Below, piece by piece: positions 1-5,067 of a DNA stretch of 8,073 bases. The DNA is from Candidatus Saccharimonadota bacterium (GTDB lineage: Bacteria > Patescibacteriota > Saccharimonadia > Saccharimonadales > SZUA-47): contig QIKK01000081.1 in the NCBI GenBank assembly GCA_003231925.1, forward strand, positions 1-8,073, written 5' to 3'. The position numbers were made by a program, and so were the translations under genes. The notes below the pieces were generated by a model. The model was not told where the DNA came from. It ran no database searches and saw nothing but the letters and a program-made list of their open reading frames with translations. Position 1 is the first letter of the stretch. The number at the start of each line of letters is the position of its first letter.

Positions 1-576
1 GTCTTAATACAAGAACTGGAGCTATTACAAAGAGAGTCTCAAAATGCTCTGCTAAAACTAATTGAGGAACTACCAACAAAAACACTAGTGTTTTTTACGT
101 CAAAAACCGAAGTAGGGATACGAAATACACTATTATCTAGGTGTTTTAAAATAGTTTTATTACCTATTACCAAAAAAAACGCGATGAAGTTTGCAGAGGA
201 TAATAATATTCAAGAAGGTCTAGCCCTCAAAGCATACTTAGTATCTGACGGAAACGCCTCTTTTTATAAAGACCAGTTGGCTACAGGAACCGACAAATTA
301 CCAAATAACATTTTACTCGCAAAAGATTTTTTAGAGAGAAGCGTATTTAAGAGACAAGAATTAATTAAAAACATTATAGGTAAAAATAATGAAGCTATCT
401 TATTTCTTGATAGTTTAGTACTTATAACAAAGCTTGGGATGAGATCTACCCAGTCTCTACAGTCTCAAACCAGGTGGAAGCAAAATCTAAAAATAGTATT
501 GAAAGCCAAGAAGATGTTGTCTAGAAGAGTTTCGGCTAAACTAGTATTGTTATTTCTTAGCGTAGAAATAATCTAA
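1..576 (+). CDS. holB: DNA polymerase III delta'-like clamp-loader subunit, 5' end missing
   Basis: The reading frame is open from base 1 and ends at TAA 574-576, leaving about 191 C-terminal residues; the true start and the Walker A/B ATPase part lie upstream of the window. Near the left edge is ESQNALLKLIEELP, matching the NALLKxLEEPP helix of delta' and gamma/tau clamp-loader subunits. It is followed by a sensor-1-like strand (LVFFTSKTE) and by LLSRC, the SRC motif that carries the arginine finger in this family. The short remaining C-terminal domain ends in SAKLVLLFLSVEI, which resembles the delta' collar-domain end. The role would be opening and loading the sliding clamp during replication. 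A GTG at 88 could be mistaken for a start, but the conserved helix lies before it, so it is internal. DnaX is the alternative; the short C-terminus without a tau-like extension favours delta'. The TPR gene starts 23 nt downstream. Confidence 0.7.
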   Translation, partial: VLIQELELLQRESQNALLKLIEELPTKTLVFFTSKTEVGIRNTLLSRCFKIVLLPITKKNAMKFAEDNNIQEGLALKAYLVSDGNASFYKDQLATGTDKLPNNILLAKDFLERSVFKRQELIKNIIGKNNEAILFLDSLVLITKLGMRSTQSLQSQTRWKQNLKIVLKAKKMLSRRVSAKLVLLFLSVEII

Positions 577-583
577 ATTTAAA

Positions 584-592
584 TGCTATAAT
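584..592 (+). promoter_or_regulatory. Extended -10 promoter (TGCTATAAT) of the TPR gene
   Basis: A perfect TATAAT lies at 587-592 with the extended-10 dinucleotide TG at 584-585. No convincing -35 box lies 16-18 nt upstream, which is common for extended -10 promoters. Only 7 nt separate the hexamer from the ATG at 600, so transcription should begin at about 599-600. The start is inferred from spacing, not measured. Confidence 0.6.
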
Positions 593-599
593 GTGACTT

Positions 600-1256
600 A
601 TGACTTCTTTAGTTTTGTTGGCATTTTTTGGTTTTATAGCTTTTCTAACGGGTAAACAGAGGGAGGCGGAGCTACTACCAATACCGAAGAGAATAAGCGA
701 TAGGCTAAGTAAACTCTGGGAAATTGCACATCAGGGTATGAAAGAGAATCGTTGGCTCAGATCAGAAAAAGCCCTTTTGACTATTCTTAATATTGATAAA
801 AAAAATGCGGCAGCTTATAACAGACTTGGTATACTATATGCTAAGCAAAAAGAGTTTAAAGACGCAATTGATTGCTTTGAAATCGCTAGTAGTATTGAGC
901 CATCAGCATCCAGTTTACATAATCTAGGATTAATATATTATGAAACCGAGAACTATCAAAGGGCAGTTTCTGCCTTTGAGCAGGCCCTTAAACTAGAGGA
1001 CGACTTAGCAGCAAGATATATTGCCTACGCCAAAGTTAATGAAAAGCTAAATTCGCAATCTCTGGTTATAGAAGCTCTTGAAAAGGCAGTAGAACTGGAG
1101 CCAACTAGAGAGTCACTAAACTTACTGTTTAACTCTTACTTAAAAAACGACATGATGGTAAAAGCTCGTAACGTCAAGAAACGGCTCCAGCGTGTTGAGA
1201 AAAATGCCATACCTAGGCAAAGAAGAGTAAAGCGACCAAGACGAGTAGTCGTATAG
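600..1256 (+). CDS. Membrane-anchored tetratricopeptide-repeat (TPR) protein
   Basis: This encodes 218 residues. Residues 2-18 (TSLVLLAFFGFIAFLTG) form one hydrophobic segment followed by charged sequence, so it is probably a signal anchor with the rest on one face of the membrane. Residues about 37-170 contain three to four TPR units. The clearest are about 71-104 (YNRLGILYAKQKEFKDAI) and about 105-137 (LHNLGLIYYETENYQRAV), with the usual G/A/Y and acidic-P spacing; flanking units at about 37-68 and 138-169 are weaker. The tail (about 189-218) is strongly basic, with many R/K, and ends in VVV. TPR proteins are protein-binding scaffolds; no enzymatic domain is visible and the partner is unknown. 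The start is chosen because the hydrophobic segment begins there and a perfect -10 lies 7 nt upstream. There is no Shine-Dalgarno, so the mRNA is probably leaderless. It stands alone between the clamp-loader gene and the tRNAs. Confidence 0.8.
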   Translation: MTSLVLLAFFGFIAFLTGKQREAELLPIPKRISDRLSKLWEIAHQGMKENRWLRSEKALLTILNIDKKNAAAYNRLGILYAKQKEFKDAIDCFEIASSIEPSASSLHNLGLIYYETENYQRAVSAFEQALKLEDDLAARYIAYAKVNEKLNSQSLVIEALEKAVELEPTRESLNLLFNSYLKNDMMVKARNVKKRLQRVEKNAIPRQRRVKRPRRVVV

Positions 1257-1262
1257 ATTAGG

Positions 1263-1293
1263 ACTTTAAAAACAGCTATTACTCTGTTAAAGT
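1263..1293 (+). terminator. Weak hairpin after the TPR gene, possible terminator
   Basis: The arms ACTTTAA...CAG (1263-1275) and CTGTTAAAGT (1284-1293) can pair as 7 bp plus 3 bp with a three-A bulge and an 8-nt loop. It begins 7 nt after the TPR stop. The stem is AU-rich and no T-tract follows, so termination activity is doubtful; it may only protect the 3' end. Confidence 0.25.
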
Positions 1294-1315
1294 ATTGTAG
1301 TTAGAAGATAGTTTA

Positions 1316-1368
1316 AATTATAGCTTTCTGAGTTGTCAAATAATGTTAAACCGACAGTAGCTATAATT
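1316..1368. repeat. 10-bp perfect inverted repeat flanking a 33-nt spacer
   Basis: AATTATAGCT at 1316-1325 is the exact reverse complement of AGCTATAATT at 1359-1368. A shorter nested pair, TGTC (1334-1337) and GACA (1353-1356), lies inside. The right arm contains the proposed tRNA -10 box, and the left arm contains the same GCTATAAT core on the minus strand. It could be an operator, a pair of divergent -10 elements, or a hairpin in a read-through transcript from the TPR gene. Which of these holds cannot be decided from sequence. Confidence 0.45.
1362..1367 (+). promoter_or_regulatory. Putative -10 box of the tRNA cluster
   Basis: TATAAT at 1362-1367, within GCTATAAT, predicts a transcription start near 1375, about 15 nt before the first tRNA. 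A TTGTCA at 1333-1338 resembles a -35 box, but its 23-nt spacer is too long for normal use. The rest of the 1257-1389 gap shows no coding potential. Confidence 0.45.
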
Positions 1369-1389
1369 CAGCAACTACTTTAAATATTC

Positions 1390-1464
1390 GCCGACATAGC
1401 TCAGTGGTAGAGCAGCTGTTTTGTAAACAGCAGGTCGTGGGTTCAAGTCCCTCTGTCGGCTCCA
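1390..1464 (+). tRNA. tRNA-Thr (anticodon TGT)
   Basis: The cloverleaf is complete. The acceptor is GCCGACA/TGTCGGC with discriminator T and an encoded CCA at 1462-1464. The D-arm is GCTC-AGTGGTA-GAGC. The anticodon stem is GCTGT/ACAGC with loop TTTGTAA, giving anticodon TGT at 1422-1424, which reads ACA. The T-arm is GTGGG-TTCAAGT-CCCTC and contains one T-T mismatch (1438/1452, positions 50-64); all other stem pairs are Watson-Crick. The 18-nt stretch covering the D-arm is identical to that of the second tRNA-Thr. Confidence 0.95.
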
Positions 1465-1474
1465 TAGTTTTATT

Positions 1475-1560
1475 GCAGGGTTAGTGAAGCGGTCAAACAC
1501 GGCAGACTGTAAATCTGCTGGCATTCGCCTTCGTAGGTTCGAATCCTACACCCTGCACCA
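1475..1560 (+). tRNA. tRNA-Tyr (anticodon GTA)
   Basis: This is a class II tRNA of 86 nt. The acceptor is GCAGGGT/ACCCTGC with discriminator A and an encoded CCA. The anticodon stem is GCAGA/TCTGC with loop CTGTAAA, giving anticodon GTA at 1509-1511. A long variable arm (from about 1519) precedes the T-arm GTAGG-TTCGAAT-CCTAC. The long variable arm together with GTA is diagnostic for bacterial tRNA-Tyr. It starts 10 nt after the preceding tRNA, so the two are surely co-transcribed. Confidence 0.95.
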
Positions 1561-1589
1561 TGGCAAACTCTAGAAGTTTAGTTAGTAGT

Positions 1590-1664
1590 GCCGTTGTAGC
1601 TCAGTGGTAGAGCACATCCATGGTAAGGATGGGGTCACGAGTTCAACTCTCGTCAACGGCTCCA
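1590..1664 (+). tRNA. tRNA-Thr (anticodon GGT)
   Basis: The acceptor is GCCGTTG/CAACGGC with discriminator T and an encoded CCA. The D-arm is GCTC-AGTGGTA-GAGC. The anticodon stem is CATCC/GGATG with loop ATGGTAA, giving anticodon GGT at 1622-1624, which reads ACC and ACT. The T-arm ACGAG-TTCAACT-CTCGT is perfectly paired. It lies 29 nt after tRNA-Tyr; that gap holds no remnant of another tRNA. Confidence 0.95.
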
Positions 1665-1673
1665 ACATACATC

Positions 1674-1702
1674 TTGAATAATAATCACTTATCTGTTAAA
1701 CT
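1674..1702 (+). promoter_or_regulatory. Putative promoter of rpmG
   Basis: A -35-like TTGAAT (1674-1679) is followed by a 17-nt spacer and the -10-like TAAACT (1697-1702), with an extended TG at 1694-1695. The start would fall about 1709-1710, only about 3 nt before the ATG. The match is moderate (4 of 6 bases in each hexamer). Read-through from the tRNAs with processing is an alternative source of the mRNA. Confidence 0.4.
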
Positions 1703-1712
1703 CATTTAAGTT

Positions 1713-1919
1713 ATGGCAAAGAAATCAGATAAGAGAAAGATAGTTGGGCTTGTTTGCGAGGAATCCGGACAACGTCATTATTACACTAAGAAGAATACCC
1801 AGAATACTCCGGATAAATTACGTCTTAAAAAGTATAATCCAGTGCTAAGAAAACACACCTGGTACTTAGAAACTAAAAAAAGTTTAGGACGAAACGAAGT
1901 TAAACCACGCAAGGGTTAA
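1713..1919 (+). CDS. rpmG: 50S ribosomal protein L33, zinc-ligand-poor form with C-terminal extension
   Basis: This encodes 68 residues; typical L33 has about 50-55. The family signature is clear: residues about 10-53 read VGLVCEESGQRHYYTKKN..NTPDKLRLKKYNPVLRKHT, matching the LVCxxCGxxNYxTxKNxxNTPxxLxLKKYxPxxRKHT pattern of L33. L33 is a small protein of the large ribosomal subunit near the E site. Zinc-binding L33 proteins use two CxxC pairs. Here only one cysteine remains (C15): the second is replaced (CEES), and the later pair is replaced by N and L (KYNPVLRK), so zinc binding is not expected. About 14 charged residues extend past the usual end. No Shine-Dalgarno is visible before the ATG. 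Position after tRNA-Thr(GGT) agrees with the common bacterial tRNA-tuf-rpmG neighbourhood. It ends 9 nt from the convergent GH15 gene. Confidence 0.92.
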   Translation: MAKKSDKRKIVGLVCEESGQRHYYTKKNTQNTPDKLRLKKYNPVLRKHTWYLETKKSLGRNEVKPRKG

Positions 1920-1928
1920 ATTCTGAAT

Positions 1929-3851
1929 CTAACTATTCGTTTCTAATATGGTGTTTATTAATTCGGCATGGCTCCAGATTAATGGAGTGACACCAACTAT
2001 GGATTTATCGCTAGGGTTTAATTGCTCAGACATAGAGCCACTAGACATAGATCCACCAATTGCCCAATCAATATATTTAAACGCTTTATCTAACTGTGAA
2101 TTACGGGCGTAATACTGTGCCAGCCAAAGTGTTGTTACGTACCACGGGTTCCCCAAATAGGCCGGATCGGATTTAAAATATCTATCATACTCGTAGCGTG
2201 GAGAACCACCTGATGGTGATTTATCAAGCAATTTTTCTTCCAGTAATTTAAGAGTAGCTAGCATCTTATCCTCGGGACCATAGTTATATTTATAGGTTCC
2301 ATAAAAACTAGATACATCTAATGTTTTATCAATAGTATATTCGTTATTAACCATTAAATAACCTTTAATATAGGTTTTCCGTTTTTTATCAAAGAATTTG
2401 TATGAATTATTTTTAATTCGCTCTGATGCTAAATGCCATTTATCTGCATCTACTTGTATTCCTTGATTAATAGCCATTTCTGAGGCAACTTGTAGTGCTT
2501 TTGCCGTAACTGCTGCAGTGTATGTAGACGTTAAAAATTTTTCTTCCCATAGATCATATGAGGCATGTGGCAGGTTTGTCTCCGCGTCAATAAATCTAGA
2601 CATGAAATCAGCTGCAGGACGCACCAAGCTGTCATACATTTCTTCTGCAAAATAGCCATCATCAAAATACTTTAAATATTCACTCAACATAAATATAACT
2701 ACTGCTGTTTCATCTTCTTGAATAGCTAGTTCTTTTCTTCTACCGTGGACCAGAGGATGCCAGGTACTTCCGACAGCCTTATCCGGCTGATATTTATGCA
2801 TTAAGTAGCCCTCGACATGGATAATATTGCTACAAAACCTAAAAAATGCTTTGGCTTCTTTGCTATGACCCATTTTAATCAACGGCCACAAAACGTAAGC
2901 TCCATCTCTTGGCCAGACGTATGAATAATAATCTCGACCGTAATTATAGATAGAAGAATCACAAGACGCAATTATCCCTCCGTGAATATCAATATGAGAT
3001 TTGATAATAAGCATTGATTTCTGTAAAACTATTCGGTATTTGGGATTTACTTGATTTAATTTATCAGAGCTAATCAACAACCAGTCATGCCAGTGCCTAT
3101 AGGTGGCTTTTAGTCTATTTTCAAAACCAGCACCTAACATTAATGAATGCATTGCTTCAAGTCTAGTTTGTGAATCAGAAACAGCAAGCCAATAATGAAC
3201 CGTCTTAGTCTTATTGGGATCAATAATTAATTTGCAACGTATAGTAGAATCTACACTGGAATGTTCTACAGCAGAGTTAGAAAGCTCGCCATCCTCAGCG
3301 TCTTTAAACGTACCTTCTTTTCCCTCTATCCCAGTATTGCCTACGGCATATTGATCAAAGGGCAGACCATCTTTCTCTTCTGCGTAGGCCAAGATACTAC
3401 ATCTACCTTTATAGTCTAATATATAATGACCATCTGGCTCATAGAGTGCAGTGTCTGACCTACCCTGAGAACTTAGTTGAAAAAATTGATGAAAAAATAT
3501 CCTGATTTCTCTAGTGTGATCTGCAAGATTGCTAATCTCTACCTTTCTAGCAAAAATGTTATTATTAGCATCAACAAAGTCTTCAAAAACTAGCTTTATT
3601 TGTAGTTGAGAATTAGTCATAGTACTGTATCCCACCAGAGCATCATCTCTAAAATTAATATCTCTTTCCCAACTATCATCAGAGATCCAGCTAAACTTCT
3701 CATCTATCCAAATACCCACGTAATGAGGGTTCTTACGGGCAGAGGTAAGATTTTCTAATCCTACATAAGGATAATAAAAATCATGAACTAGTCCATATTC
3801 ATTTAAAGCGACCGTAAGCCCATTATTGCCAAGTACTACAGGTTTAGCCAT
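1929..3851 (-). CDS. GH15 family glucoamylase-type glycoside hydrolase
   Basis: This encodes 640 residues, the usual size of bacterial and archaeal GH15 proteins. The N-terminal part (about 1-260) is a beta-sandwich domain starting KPVVLGNNGLTVALNEYG. The C-terminal part (about 270-640) is the (alpha/alpha)6 barrel. Barrel signatures are YVWPRDGAYV (311-320), QEDETA (378-383) with E381 as the expected general acid, and MSEQ (607-610) with E609 as the expected general base, followed by the PLIWSHAEL end. GH15 enzymes invert configuration while releasing glucose from non-reducing ends of alpha-glucans; some members act on trehalose or dextran, so substrate is not fixed by sequence. There is no signal peptide, so it is cytoplasmic. 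It is the last gene of the operon: its ATG directly follows the GH57 TAA. A strong AGGAGGG lies 13 nt upstream inside the GH57 end. No terminator is visible between its TAG and rpmG. Confidence 0.9.
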   Translation of the reverse strand: MAKPVVLGNNGLTVALNEYGLVHDFYYPYVGLENLTSARKNPHYVGIWIDEKFSWISDDSWERDINFRDDALVGYSTMTNSQLQIKLVFEDFVDANNNIFARKVEISNLADHTREIRIFFHQFFQLSSQGRSDTALYEPDGHYILDYKGRCSILAYAEEKDGLPFDQYAVGNTGIEGKEGTFKDAEDGELSNSAVEHSSVDSTIRCKLIIDPNKTKTVHYWLAVSDSQTRLEAMHSLMLGAGFENRLKATYRHWHDWLLISSDKLNQVNPKYRIVLQKSMLIIKSHIDIHGGIIASCDSSIYNYGRDYYSYVWPRDGAYVLWPLIKMGHSKEAKAFFRFCSNIIHVEGYLMHKYQPDKAVGSTWHPLVHGRRKELAIQEDETAVVIFMLSEYLKYFDDGYFAEEMYDSLVRPAADFMSRFIDAETNLPHASYDLWEEKFLTSTYTAAVTAKALQVASEMAINQGIQVDADKWHLASERIKNNSYKFFDKKRKTYIKGYLMVNNEYTIDKTLDVSSFYGTYKYNYGPEDKMLATLKLLEEKLLDKSPSGGSPRYEYDRYFKSDPAYLGNPWYVTTLWLAQYYARNSQLDKAFKYIDWAIGGSMSSGSMSEQLNPSDKSIVGVTPLIWSHAELINTILETNS

Positions 3852-5063
3852 TTATATTTTGATACCCTCCTGTATTAATCTTACTGTTAAATCACGATAA
3901 GCATTCATAAAATATATAAAAGCCTTATAGGGTGAATCGTAAGGGCTAAAGTAGGCATGTACATCACCGTCATTAAACCACTTGGTACACATATAGTAGA
4001 AGTTATCACCAGTCTGCAGATGACGCCAATCCTCAATTATTTTTTTATCTTCTGATTGCATAACCGAGGACTCCAGAGAATAAAGTGTGTTTAGGGCATC
4101 GACTTGCATTTCATTACCGGTCCAAGCTGTTAAGTCTCTTTCAGTATCAGCCCAAGTTAAAATTTGAGGTATATCTATAGAATCTCTAGATGGGTAGGAC
4201 TCAACAGCTCCCGCAATAGTCTTAAAATCATGACCGTGTGTCTTAAGCCACTCTTTAGGTAGATGTTCTAGAAATTTGAATATTCCAGTACTCTTCCATT
4301 GATGTTCGCCGAATGTTTCATAATCCATAAATATATTAATAACTTCAGAATCTTGGCCAGATTCACTTGCCCAGTGTGAAAACTTCTTAGCGTCCAGAGG
4401 CCATTCTTCCCAATTTTGATTGGAGAATCTAAAAGCAATATCATCACTTAACTTGTAATTTTTCATTAAAAGTTTAATATTCTTGGTGTAACTTGGTCTA
4501 TATACAAAATTTGGTGATTTCCAGCCAAGAACAGGCTCCCAGCCTTCGGTAATTATTGCTTTATATCCAGCTTGGTCTGCCCAGTAAGCCAGGTCATTAT
4601 TATAGGAAAGTTCAGTATTCCTAAAAGACGTTGGGATAACACCAAACAATTCATATATTTTTTTTGTGTGTAGGTTAACTTGTTTTACAAATTCAGCTCT
4701 AGAATAAAAGAAGGCCAGAGAATGATAGTAAGTCTCAGAGAGGATCTCAACCTTACCTGTTGAAACCAGTTCTTTAAAAGACTCTAATACATCAGGCCTC
4801 CACTGTTCCAGTTGCTCAATTAATGTGCCTGTAATAGATAAGCTTAGTTTGAACTCGGAGTGTTCTAGGAGTAGTTTTTTTAGCAGGTAATTAGTCGGCA
4901 AATATGATTTGTCAGAAACTTTATTAATTATTAACTCATTATTAGCATCTACGCCAGGCTCATCCTCAAAATATTGGTGATCTTTACCTACTTGAAAGAT
5001 TGAGTAGGGTTTGATCCTTTTTGGTTGGTGTGCGTGTAAGTACAAGACCATCGACTTAGACAT
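3852..5063 (-). CDS. GH57 family alpha-amylase-type glycoside hydrolase
   Basis: This encodes 403 residues with all five GH57 conserved regions in order. They are HAHQP (10-14); GKVEILSETYYHS (103-115); FRNTEL (147-152) with E151 as the expected nucleophile; FMDYETFGEHQW (245-256) with D247 as the expected acid/base; and TGDNFYYM (351-358). The DYETFGEH form of region 4 is typical of GH57 alpha-amylases rather than of branching enzymes or 4-alpha-glucanotransferases, though those activities occur in GH57 and cannot be excluded. GH57 enzymes retain configuration and act on alpha-1,4 or alpha-1,6 glucan bonds. No signal peptide is present, so the substrate is probably intracellular. The length is short for the family and no extra C-terminal domain is seen. 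It is the middle gene of the operon: it starts 4 nt after the glycosyltransferase stop, with a GGGGGT SD-like stretch 12 nt upstream, and ends directly against GH15. Confidence 0.92.
   Translation of the reverse strand: MSKSMVLYLHAHQPKRIKPYSIFQVGKDHQYFEDEPGVDANNELIINKVSDKSYLPTNYLLKKLLLEHSEFKLSLSITGTLIEQLEQWRPDVLESFKELVSTGKVEILSETYYHSLAFFYSRAEFVKQVNLHTKKIYELFGVIPTSFRNTELSYNNDLAYWADQAGYKAIITEGWEPVLGWKSPNFVYRPSYTKNIKLLMKNYKLSDDIAFRFSNQNWEEWPLDAKKFSHWASESGQDSEVINIFMDYETFGEHQWKSTGIFKFLEHLPKEWLKTHGHDFKTIAGAVESYPSRDSIDIPQILTWADTERDLTAWTGNEMQVDALNTLYSLESSVMQSEDKKIIEDWRHLQTGDNFYYMCTKWFNDGDVHAYFSPYDSPYKAFIYFMNAYRDLTVRLIQEGIKI
3865..3871 (-). promoter_or_regulatory. Shine-Dalgarno of the GH15 gene, inside GH57
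   Basis: AGGAGGG on the minus strand lies within the codons for the last residues of the GH57 enzyme (QEG), 13 nt before the GH15 ATG. It is the strongest anti-SD match in the window, slightly farther from the start than ideal. It implies that translation of GH15 begins where GH57 ends. Confidence 0.65.
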
Positions 5064-5067
5064 ATTA

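Noticed and set aside
88..576. A separate 162-residue gene starting at GTG 88
   Set aside because: The frame is open to base 1, and the conserved NALLKxLEE helix of the clamp loader lies before 88, so the GTG is internal to a truncated gene.
1333..1338. TTGTCA as the -35 box of the tRNA promoter
   Set aside because: The spacer to TATAAT at 1362 would be 23 nt, too long, and no -10 lies 16-18 nt downstream of it.
1561..1589. Remnant of tRNA-Gly between tRNA-Tyr and tRNA-Thr(GGT)
   Set aside because: The gap is only 29 nt and shows no TTCGANT-like T-loop or acceptor fragment.
1597..1614. 18-nt direct repeat shared with 1397-1414 as a mobile or att site
   Set aside because: It is the D-arm region common to the two tRNA-Thr genes; no integrase or tRNA fragment lies nearby.
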